This document shows, piece after piece, positions 1-7,861 of a stretch of DNA of 64,000 nucleotides. Positions within the stretch are counted from its first letter, which is position 1; each line of letters begins with the position of its first letter. The notes below the pieces were generated by a model. It was not told the DNA's origin. It saw nothing but the letters and a program-made list of their open reading frames with translations, and searched no databases. Source of the DNA: Dehalococcoidia bacterium (GTDB taxonomy: Bacteria; Chloroflexota; Dehalococcoidia; DSTF01; JACRBR01); contig JAKFYB010000005.1 in assembly GCA_021731085.1 (NCBI GenBank), positions 48,482 to 112,481 on the forward strand. The letters run 5' to 3'. The translations under genes were made by a program, and so were the position numbers.

Positions 1-1116
1 TGGGTGCCACCGGACCGCTACGTCGTACGCGTGCCCTACTGGCGGCCGGACGTGCGCATCGATGACGACGTGTGCGAAGAGATCGCCCGCATCATCGGCT
101 ACGACCAGATCCCCGCACTCCCGCTTTCGGCAGCGATACCTGCACCCGTCGTCCAGCCACGGCGCGAACTTCGCGAGCGCGCACGCGATCTGCTCGCCGC
201 TGCCGGCATGCGCGAGACGATCTCGTACGCAATGACGACGATGGAGATCCTCGAGCGCGTCATACCGAAGGAAACGCTCGCCATCTACCCGCCGTTCAAG
301 CTCGTTAATCCGCTGACGTCGGACCACGAGTACCTGCGACCGACCCTGCGCGCGAGCCTGCTGATGACGCTCGCGTACAACGCGCGCTTCCAGAAAGGCC
401 AGATCGCGATCTACGAGACGGCGAAGACGTACGAGCGCCCCGACGAACGCAAGCGCGTGCAGGGCCGCCCCCACGGCGAAGAGGCTCTGCCCGTCGAGCG
501 CGAGGTTGCATGCGGGGTCGTCAGTGGCCGCCGCGCCGATCGCTGGGGCCGCCCATCGGATGAGGACGTCGACTTCTTCGACGCGAAGGCGTTCGTCGAG
601 GATCTGTTGCGCGGCGTCAACGTGACTGCGGAGTACGTCGCCGCCGACGAGTTCGCGATGCTGCCCGGACGGACGGCCGAGATTCGCGTAGGCGGCGTGC
701 GCATCGGCGTGATCGGGCAGGTGCATCCGGATGTAGCAACGGCGTTCGAGGTCGAGCAGGACGCGTTCTTATTCGAAATCGTCCTCGACGACCTGCTGAT
801 GCACGTCGGAGACCAACGAAAGGCCGGGAGCATCTCGCGCTTTCCCGCGGTCGAGCAGGATCTCGCGCTCATTGTCGACGACGAGACGACGGCTGGCGCG
901 CTGCAAAACGTCATCGAAGCCGCCTCGCTCGTCCGCGCAGCGCGCGTGTTCGACGTCTACGTCGGCGACCAGGTACCCGCGGGGAAGAAGTCGATCGCCT
1001 TCTCCGTCGTCTACCAGTCAGACGAGAAGACCCTCACTGACGACGATGTCGCGAAGGCACAACGGAAGATCCTCGAACGCCTGCGCCGCGAGTTCAACGC
1101 AGAGCTCCGCGCGTAG
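1..1116 (+). CDS. pheT: Phenylalanine--tRNA ligase beta subunit, 3' part (5' truncated by window edge)
   Basis: Reading frame open from base 1; B5-like, core and C-terminal FDX-ACB-like region (SRFPAVEQDLALIVDDETTAGALQNVIEAASLVRAARVFDVYVGDQVPAGKKSIAFSVVYQSDEKTLTDDDV). Confidence 0.93.
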   Translation, partial: WVPPDRYVVRVPYWRPDVRIDDDVCEEIARIIGYDQIPALPLSAAIPAPVVQPRRELRERARDLLAAAGMRETISYAMTTMEILERVIPKETLAIYPPFKLVNPLTSDHEYLRPTLRASLLMTLAYNARFQKGQIAIYETAKTYERPDERKRVQGRPHGEEALPVEREVACGVVSGRRADRWGRPSDEDVDFFDAKAFVEDLLRGVNVTAEYVAADEFAMLPGRTAEIRVGGVRIGVIGQVHPDVATAFEVEQDAFLFEIVLDDLLMHVGDQRKAGSISRFPAVEQDLALIVDDETTAGALQNVIEAASLVRAARVFDVYVGDQVPAGKKSIAFSVVYQSDEKTLTDDDVAKAQRKILERLRREFNAELRA

Positions 1117-1382
1117 GGCGCTGCCCTCCCTAAGACCGGCTCGAAACCAAGGCTGTACGCCGCAGTCGACAGCCGAGGCGGCTGTCGCTACGCGTGAACG
1201 TCGCTGATTCAACCTGTTCGTTAACCCCTCGTAACGCTGCGTTCATCGCGCACGCCTATTGTGAAGGAGGGAACTGTCCGCATGCAGGGCCGAACATGCG
1301 GCGATCCCCCGATATCACCGCGCTTTACGACGAGCGTACGATGGCTTCGTCCAAAGGCGGAGGAAAGCTGGAGGAAAGTCAC

Positions 1383-2096
1383 ATGGCCACAATCGCCACC
1401 GCGCTCTCACCGCAGAAGCCGGCGCAACCGCACGCATGGCAGACACAGATCTGGGCGACGACGCTGCGCCGGGCAGGACGCCCCTGGGTGATGTCGCGCC
1501 ATATCAACCACTTCTGCGACCCCCTCACGATGGAGGGACGCGAGCATCTCGATGTCGTGCGCGGCCCGATCATCGTCATGCCGAACCACAGCTCGCACAT
1601 GGACACGCCCGTCGCACTGTCGATGCTGCCCGAGCGCATCCGCTCAAAGACGTACGTCGGCGCCGCCGCCGACAGGTTCTACCGGCCGGGCAAGCGCACG
1701 TGGTGGTTCTCGCTGTTCTACGGCACATTCCCCATCCACCGAGGCGGAGGCAGCGCGACGCTGGAGTACGCGTCGAAGCTGCTCAACAGCGGCGCGTCGG
1801 TGCTGCTCTTCCCGGAGGGCACACGCTCCGTCGATGGCGAGATGGCGCGATTCCACCACGGCGTCAGCATGATGGCGATGAAGCACGACATCCCGGTGCT
1901 CCCGATCTACATGGAAGGCCTGCGCAACGTCATGCCGAAGGGCCAGCGCGAGCCGCAGCCAGCCGCCGTCCACGTCCGCATCGGCGCGCCCGTATCGCTC
2001 GCGACAGCGTCGTCGGTGCCCGCGGGCACGTCGATGCTCGAAGAGGCGATGTGTGAGTTGGCAGGGATTCCGTTGGCGGCGGCCGTCGCGGCTTAA
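1383..2096 (+). CDS. plsC: 1-acyl-sn-glycerol-3-phosphate acyltransferase (PlsC family)
   Basis: NHSSHMDT (HX4D) and FPEGTRS motifs; start placed at ATG 1383, the ORF track extends upstream. Confidence 0.85.
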   Translation: MATIATALSPQKPAQPHAWQTQIWATTLRRAGRPWVMSRHINHFCDPLTMEGREHLDVVRGPIIVMPNHSSHMDTPVALSMLPERIRSKTYVGAAADRFYRPGKRTWWFSLFYGTFPIHRGGGSATLEYASKLLNSGASVLLFPEGTRSVDGEMARFHHGVSMMAMKHDIPVLPIYMEGLRNVMPKGQREPQPAAVHVRIGAPVSLATASSVPAGTSMLEEAMCELAGIPLAAAVAA

Positions 2097-2117
2097 CGGA
2101 CACAATCGCGCGCGAAA

Positions 2118-2142
2118 GGGCGCGGCAAGCAGCGCCCCTACG
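2118..2142. repeat. REP-like palindrome family 1, copy 1
   Basis: GGGCGCGGCAAGCAGCGCCCCTACG; related copies at 33196-33220, 53955-53980, 63809-63834. Confidence 0.75.
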
Positions 2143-3052
2143 ACGCACCTTGTCTCCCGAACGCTGCGGTGCGTGACATCGAGGCGATGATCCAGAGCGA
2201 CTCAGCGACAGCGTACGTGATGCCGTCCTCGCCGACGAGCGCCGACAGCCCGAAGAACTTGCGCCCATCACGCCGCAGCGCTTTCGCGACGACCCGATAC
2301 TGCATCGCAGCCGGCGCGACACGAAGGTAGTGCGCGTCCATCGATCCGAGCAGGAAGAACTGATCCTGTTCGAGCAGGTCGCGCTGCATGGCGATCGGCA
2401 TGCAGATGCCGCTGCTACAGTCGATGGCTGACGTCAGAACGGGTGTCGAGAGCGTGCCATCGCCGTTGTCGAAGTCGGAGGCAGATGTCCAGGGCGCGCA
2501 CGTCACGCCGTCCGCGACGACGCGCGGGTAGATGTGCAGTCCGGCGGCGTTGTCGTAGCCGCATGAGAAGCAGCCCGGTATCGGGTGGTCGCCCGTCGCG
2601 ACGTACCAGGGCTCGACATCAGGCACGGGCGTCGCGGCGAGCTGCGCAACATCCGCCGCGATGTGCTCCGGGATCGCCGCCAGCGTGTCGCCCCGCGCCG
2701 ACGGTCGATCGAGCACGCGGATATCGGCCGTTGCGGTGATGATCTCCGTGTCGCTATCGCGCACCGAAACGGCGTACCCACCCTCGTCCGCTGGCCACAC
2801 CTCAACGGCGAGATCGCGTTCGACCGGCACACCTGCCCGCAGCCGCGCATTGATCCGCGTCACGGCCGCGTGCTCGATGCCATCGCGCGCGGCGGCATGC
2901 AACACCGGGCACGCGAGCATCCCCGTCGCCATGCCGCCGTTCACGTTCGTCGGAGGGCCAACGAAGCGCGCGGGGACGCGCAGGAGGCGACCGTCGTCGT
3001 AGGACAGCCGTTGTGGGTTCGAGGCGGCGCAGGCGTAGCAAGAGTGGGGCAT
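2138..3052 (-). CDS. Hypothetical protein, possibly hotdog/thioesterase-like
   Basis: 304-aa ORF; NVNGGMATGMLACPVLHAAA and a second GCFSCGYDNAAGLHIYP block; weak family resemblance. Confidence 0.6.
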   Translation of the reverse strand: MPHSCYACAASNPQRLSYDDGRLLRVPARFVGPPTNVNGGMATGMLACPVLHAAARDGIEHAAVTRINARLRAGVPVERDLAVEVWPADEGGYAVSVRDSDTEIITATADIRVLDRPSARGDTLAAIPEHIAADVAQLAATPVPDVEPWYVATGDHPIPGCFSCGYDNAAGLHIYPRVVADGVTCAPWTSASDFDNGDGTLSTPVLTSAIDCSSGICMPIAMQRDLLEQDQFFLLGSMDAHYLRVAPAAMQYRVVAKALRRDGRKFFGLSALVGEDGITYAVAESLWIIASMSRTAAFGRQGAS

Positions 3053-3105
3053 GACTGTGATTGTGGGATACTCACCCCAGCGAGCAAGCGCGTCAGGACT
3101 TCACG

Positions 3106-3564
3106 ATGGATGACGCCCCAACTGCAGCCCACGATCAGGACAACGCGACAGCCCGCGCCGTCGCGCTCTTCGGCGTGAAGAGCGTGCACTCCGTCGCGTT
3201 CTTCATCATCCAGACCGCCATCCTGTACCTGCTCTACGCCGGGATGCGCGGACGGAGCGACCGGACGGCGGCGCTAGCGGCGGGGATCGCGCTCGGCGAG
3301 TCGGCGATCTACGCCGGCAACGGATTCCGCTGTCCCCTGACGGGTGTAGCCGAGCGTCTGGGCGCCGAAAGCGGCGCAATCACGGACATCTTTCTGCCGA
3401 AGTGGCTCGCCCGGAACGTCGCCAACATCTACGTCCCGTTGCTCCTCATCGCCATCGCCCTCCACGCCCGCAACGTGCTTCCACGACGCCAGGCAACGCA
3501 CGATGAGCCCGCCGTCGAAGCAGGATCGGTGCTTGCGACGGATCCTCAAGACGGAATCCGTTGA
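3106..3564 (+). CDS. Small integral membrane protein, function unknown
   Basis: ATG 3106; hydrophobic segments VHSVAFFIIQTAILYLLYAG and ANIYVPLLLIAIALHA. Confidence 0.65.
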   Translation: MDDAPTAAHDQDNATARAVALFGVKSVHSVAFFIIQTAILYLLYAGMRGRSDRTAALAAGIALGESAIYAGNGFRCPLTGVAERLGAESGAITDIFLPKWLARNVANIYVPLLLIAIALHARNVLPRRQATHDEPAVEAGSVLATDPQDGIR

Positions 3565-3608
3565 CAGCCACCACCGTCGGTGGTAAGTTAGTGTCATAGT
3601 GACACTAA
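3561..3608 (+). promoter_or_regulatory. nadA promoter with overlapping operator-like dyad
   Basis: TTGACA (3561-3566), 17-nt spacer, TAAGTT (3584-3589); perfect dyad TTAGTGTCA-TAG-TGACACTAA (3588-3608) over the -10/start; second small dyad ACCACCG-T-CGGTGGT (3570-3584) between the boxes. Confidence 0.6.
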
Positions 3609-3647
3609 GTCCGCCTCTCCCGCGGACGTCACGAACGGAGGCGCAGG

Positions 3648-4853
3648 ATGACGGCCACCCTGATCCCACTCAAGGACAAGACCCCGCGCGGCGGCATCGC
3701 CTGCGAGAGCGACAGCATCGAGACGGTGCCGCTGACCGAGGAGCGCTCCTTCGCCTACTGGCAGAAGGACATCCCCGAGGCTTACTGGTCGCTCACCGCC
3801 GACGAGATCACCGAACGCATCCGTGTCGCTCGCGCGAAGCTCGGGACACGCCTCGTCGTGCTCGGCCATCACTACCAGCGCGAGGACATCATCCAGTTCG
3901 CCGACTTTCGCGGCGACAGCTTCAAGCTCGCACAGTGGGCGGCCGAGAAGCCGGAGGCGGAGTACATCGTCTTCTGCGGCGTGCACTTCATGGCGGAGGC
4001 GGCCGACATCCTCAGCGCGCCGCACCAGAAGGTGGTGCTGCCGAACATGGCCGCCGGATGCAGCATGTCCGACATGGCCGACCCCGACGACGTCTACAAC
4101 GCCTGGGCCGAGCTCGAGGAGTTGGGCATCGCGCAGGACACGCTGCCCATCACGTACATGAACTCAGCCGCCGCGCTCAAGGCGTTTGTCGGCGAGAAGG
4201 GCGGCGCCGTCTGCACCAGCAGCAACGCCGCAAAGGTCATGGAGTGGGCTTATGCCCAGAAGAAGCGCGTGCTCTTCTTCCCCGACCAGCACCTCGGCCG
4301 CAACACCGGCTATTCGATGGGCATCCCGCTCGAGCAGATGGTGCTCTGGGGCTGGGCGCGGCCGTACGGCTCGATGGGCGGCCACACGCTTCAGGAACTT
4401 CAGGACTCGCGCGTAATCCTCTGGGCGGGGCACTGCTCCGTACACCAACGCTTTACGCCGCAGCAGATCGACGAGGCGCGCGCCAAGCACCCGGGCCTGC
4501 AGGTCATCGTCCACCCGGAGTGCCGGTTCGAGACCGTGCAGGCCGCCGACCTCAACGGCTCGACGGAGTTCATCGCGAAGACCATCGCGGCCGCACCGGC
4601 TGGATCAACATGGGCGATCGGCACCGAGATCAACCTCGTCGCCCGGCTCGCGAAGGAGAACCCCGACAAGACCGTCTTCTGCCTCGACCCTGTCGTCTGC
4701 CCTTGCTCGACGATGTACCGCGTCCACCCCGCCTACCTCGCGTGGACGATCGAGTCGCTCGCCGAAGGCCACGTCGTGAACCAGGTGCTCGTGCCAGAGA
4801 ACATCGCCGCGAACGCGAAGTTGGCGCTCGACCGCATGCTGGCGATCAAGTAG
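3648..4853 (+). CDS. nadA: Quinolinate synthase
   Basis: VVLGHHYQREDIIQFADFRGDSFKLAQWA, PNMAAGCSMSDMAD, WAGHCSVHQRF, VHPECRFE, CLDPVVCPCSTMYR. Confidence 0.95.
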   Translation: MTATLIPLKDKTPRGGIACESDSIETVPLTEERSFAYWQKDIPEAYWSLTADEITERIRVARAKLGTRLVVLGHHYQREDIIQFADFRGDSFKLAQWAAEKPEAEYIVFCGVHFMAEAADILSAPHQKVVLPNMAAGCSMSDMADPDDVYNAWAELEELGIAQDTLPITYMNSAAALKAFVGEKGGAVCTSSNAAKVMEWAYAQKKRVLFFPDQHLGRNTGYSMGIPLEQMVLWGWARPYGSMGGHTLQELQDSRVILWAGHCSVHQRFTPQQIDEARAKHPGLQVIVHPECRFETVQAADLNGSTEFIAKTIAAAPAGSTWAIGTEINLVARLAKENPDKTVFCLDPVVCPCSTMYRVHPAYLAWTIESLAEGHVVNQVLVPENIAANAKLALDRMLAIK

Positions 4854-4860
4854 CGTCGTT

Positions 4861-5328
4861 TTGGAGCCGCCTCTCATCTATTCCAGGCTCCGAAAGGGAA
4901 CGCGACTTCGGATTGAGTCCGACTATGCAACGCACGCTCTGACGTCTTGGACAGCTCCATATACCGGCAGTGAAAGCTGCGTCGTTCCACGGGGAACAGT
5001 TGTCGAGATCTGTCACGACGTGCGTACGCCACAATGGGAAACGCGTTACGAACGCATAAGCGAGCCCAAGGATGAACCAGGACTCAAGACTGTGTATCCG
5101 TGGGCGCTTGAACTATTGGAACTTCGCGCAGAAGTGGAGCAACACCCTGAACGTTGGGCCGGGGTTTCTGAGTGGGTGCCAAGTGGCGTTGCTTGTACGC
5201 CGATTGATTACGAAGCCTTCGAACGGATTCTCATCCCATTGGAGACGCGGTCCAGCCCAAAGTACGACGGGTACAGACTCTCGATCCCGGTCGCTGACAT
5301 CGGCATCAAGCTTTCCTTCGTCGAATGA
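4861..5328 (+). CDS. Hypothetical protein
   Basis: 155-aa ORF with TTG start; fills the space between nadA and tRNA-Lys; no recognised family. Confidence 0.45.
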   Translation: MEPPLIYSRLRKGTRLRIESDYATHALTSWTAPYTGSESCVVPRGTVVEICHDVRTPQWETRYERISEPKDEPGLKTVYPWALELLELRAEVEQHPERWAGVSEWVPSGVACTPIDYEAFERILIPLETRSSPKYDGYRLSIPVADIGIKLSFVE

Positions 5329-5375
5329 TGTGATTTCGTACTGCACGGACTCGTGCTAAACTCAACCATCCTCGT

Positions 5376-5453
<78 letters not shown>

Positions 5454-5541
5454 AAGTAATTATCCGGTCGCCGCTGAATCTACAACATGTAGAGGAGGCG
5501 GCGATTCGTGCGTTTAGGGACGTACTAGTTTGGAGGCTAGA

Positions 5542-6504
5542 ATGGCTAAAATTGGAACTACGATGATCGAAACGCAGAGCCTCACTAGGTCGCAGGATCG
5601 TGAGGACATCAGGGACTTCCGTCACCACGTCACCGCGAAGGGTAGATCGCCCAAGACTCTCCGCACCTATGGCCAGGCAGCGGAAGCACTCGCCCTGTTC
5701 CTGTCCGAACGCGGAATGCCGGACCTGGAAAACGCCAAGCGCGAGCACGTCGAAGACTACATCGCCTCGATGTGGGAGAAGGGCAACAAGCCAGCCACGG
5801 TTCGCAACCGCTACGCCGGGTTATGTGCCCTGTTCAAGTGGATGCAAATATCCGACATCCGACGGGATAACCCGATGGAGCGCATCACGCCTCCAACCGT
5901 GCCGGAGCAGGTGCAGCCGGACTATACGCTCGACCAGATCCGCATCCTGCTCGATAGCATCCCCACGAAAACACTTCTTGATCTGCGCGATCGCGCCATA
6001 GTGGCGCTGCTCATCGATACCGGCTTGCGTTGTCAGGAACTCTGCGACATCAACATTGAGGACATCGACCGAGACGCGCGCCGCATTCACATTCGAGCTG
6101 GCAAGGGTGGTAAAGGGCGCTTGGTCGGATACAGCCACGACTCGGCTATGGTCGTAAACCGCTACATCCGCAAGCGCGGCGGCTGGGACATGCATGACCC
6201 GAAGGAGCCACTGTTGGCAGGTCGCGATGGGGCTGCGATGTCGCCCAACAGCGTGCGCTTGACCATGCTTCGCCGATTCGAGACAGCCGGTCTCGAATTC
6301 CACGGCACCCACGGTTTCAGGCGCGGATGGGGACAGGCGTATCTGGATGCTGGCGGCGATCCAATGGACCTCAAGCAGTTGGCAGGATGGTCGTCGCTAA
6401 CCATGTTGAACCGCTACGTGAAACGCACAGCACAGGAACGGGCGCTCCGCAACGTGGACCAGTTCTCTCCAATGACGCGCGTCACGGCACAAACCACGAA
6501 ATGA
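5542..6504 (+). CDS. int: Tyrosine recombinase/integrase
   Basis: SAM-like N-terminal domain; catalytic R (TGLRCQEL), K (GKGGKGR), HGFR, W (LAGWSS), Y (LNRYVK); SD GGAGG before ATG 5542. Confidence 0.93.
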   Translation: MAKIGTTMIETQSLTRSQDREDIRDFRHHVTAKGRSPKTLRTYGQAAEALALFLSERGMPDLENAKREHVEDYIASMWEKGNKPATVRNRYAGLCALFKWMQISDIRRDNPMERITPPTVPEQVQPDYTLDQIRILLDSIPTKTLLDLRDRAIVALLIDTGLRCQELCDINIEDIDRDARRIHIRAGKGGKGRLVGYSHDSAMVVNRYIRKRGGWDMHDPKEPLLAGRDGAAMSPNSVRLTMLRRFETAGLEFHGTHGFRRGWGQAYLDAGGDPMDLKQLAGWSSLTMLNRYVKRTAQERALRNVDQFSPMTRVTAQTTK

Positions 6505-6505
6505 C

Positions 6506-7240
6506 ATGAATCAAGATGAATCCCCTGGGTGGGTCCGGTCTGATAGAGGTCTCATTCGAGAACCGTTGCCCTACAACTTCAAGACGGTGGCGGAGGAGGA
6601 ATGGTTTCGTGGCGTCTTGTCTAGCCTCGCCACCAATGTCTTGGCATTGCCGAAGGTCGAATCGTTCAGGCAAGCCCTAACCACCGATCCATCAATCGAT
6701 GACATCGAGGCGCTTTGCAGGTCAGTAAACGTGCCATATGGCCGCGTCGCAGAAACGATTCACCTTGCGCTCCTGGCAGACTTGCGAGGCTACTCCGAAA
6801 CTACCATTTGGACGCAGCCCGAGCAGGCCCCTGCCCGTCTTCGTGTGTCCCTGGTCGAAATACTACGCCTCGCGGCGGAGGCGATCGAAACCAATCCAGC
6901 CGTGCTGGACGTTCCTTGGCCACACATGGAGCAACGTGTCAAAGAGATTTTCAGCAACCTGAGTCTCGCAGCCCAAATCGCGACTGCCGCAGCGTTGAAC
7001 ATAGATAAGGGCAGGCGAAGATCTGACTTGAACAGCTCCGCGAAGCGAACTGCGAAGACTCCGAGTCCTCAACGGATCGGTGAGACCCTCTTTCGTCTCT
7101 GGTGCGAGGGCGCATCTCGCTACTCGCTTGCGAAGGCGCTCTTTTTGGAAGGGCGGTTCCAGGACGTTGCTTCTGCCAGCAAACGCATCAAGGAATGGGA
7201 GTCGAAGGCGCAAAGGCTTCTAATCCCGTTAGGCAGTTAG
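6506..7240 (+). CDS. Hypothetical protein, element-encoded, cotranscribed with int
   Basis: 244-aa ORF starting 1 nt after the int stop codon; no recognised family. Confidence 0.65.
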   Translation: MNQDESPGWVRSDRGLIREPLPYNFKTVAEEEWFRGVLSSLATNVLALPKVESFRQALTTDPSIDDIEALCRSVNVPYGRVAETIHLALLADLRGYSETTIWTQPEQAPARLRVSLVEILRLAAEAIETNPAVLDVPWPHMEQRVKEIFSNLSLAAQIATAAALNIDKGRRRSDLNSSAKRTAKTPSPQRIGETLFRLWCEGASRYSLAKALFLEGRFQDVASASKRIKEWESKAQRLLIPLGS

Positions 7241-7297
7241 TACACACACCTTAAATGGGCCTAGTTCAACCATGGGCGAGGGTGAGAAACTCGCTGC

Positions 7298-7468
7298 ATG
7301 GACACTTCATTGCCCATTCGGTTTGCAGCACGATCGCTCGGAATAAGTCCTTGCACTGTTCGGCGCTACCTGCGCTCCGGACATCTGCGGGGTTTCCGAC
7401 TCCCCTCCGGTGTTTGGCGCATCCCCGCGTCTGAAATCGAGCGCATCAAGGCGCGAGGTGGTCGCTGA
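7298..7468 (+). CDS. Small HTH/MerR-like (excisionase-type) protein
   Basis: 56 aa: MDTSLPIRFAARSLGISPCTVRRYLRSGHLRGFRLPSGVWRIPASEIERIKARGGR; absent from ORF track (<60 aa); stop overlaps next ATG (TGATG). Confidence 0.7.
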   Translation: MDTSLPIRFAARSLGISPCTVRRYLRSGHLRGFRLPSGVWRIPASEIERIKARGGR

Positions 7469-7788
7469 TGGTCCGCGCCTCCACCCCCGAACGCGAGCAC
7501 ATCGCAAACCTCCGACGCCGAGCAGCAATGCTCCGACGCCACGCTGAGGCAATAGGCCCAGATGGCCGATCCACGCTCGCTGTAGAAGCTGGCCGGCGTG
7601 GCGGTCAACGAACGGTGGAGCGCCATGGCCCCGGCGCCGCATGGTCGCTTGCCCTGAATTTGCGTCGCTGGCACGACATTGATGTGCCATGGAAAAGCGT
7701 AGAGACAGAAAGTGCGAACAGCCCGGCGGACACCGGGCTGGCGCGGAAGGAGGTCCGACGTGCTAGATCACGCCGAACAGCAGCATGA
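7468..7788 (+). CDS. Small hypothetical protein
   Basis: Overlaps preceding stop; basic 106-aa ORF (RSTLAVEAGRRGGQRTVERHGPGAAW). Confidence 0.5.
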   Translation: MVRASTPEREHIANLRRRAAMLRRHAEAIGPDGRSTLAVEAGRRGGQRTVERHGPGAAWSLALNLRRWHDIDVPWKSVETESANSPADTGLARKEVRRARSRRTAA

Positions 7789-7861
7789 TATCCAACTGCC
7801 GCGTCTCGCCGATTTCCTCGTAGGGCACGCACTACAGCGCGGACTTGCGAGGGCGGCATGA
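7760..7861 (+). CDS. 33-aa leader-like ORF translationally coupled to the primase-helicase
   Basis: GTG start 6 nt after a perfect AAGGAGGT (7747-7754); VLDHAEQQHDIQLPRLADFLVGHALQRGLARAA; TGA overlaps ATG of the next gene (ATGA). Confidence 0.4.
   Translation: MLDHAEQQHDIQLPRLADFLVGHALQRGLARAA

Noticed and set aside
3599-4942. 447-aa ORF overlapping nadA in another frame
   Set aside because: Arg/Pro-rich off-frame reading of a strongly supported nadA
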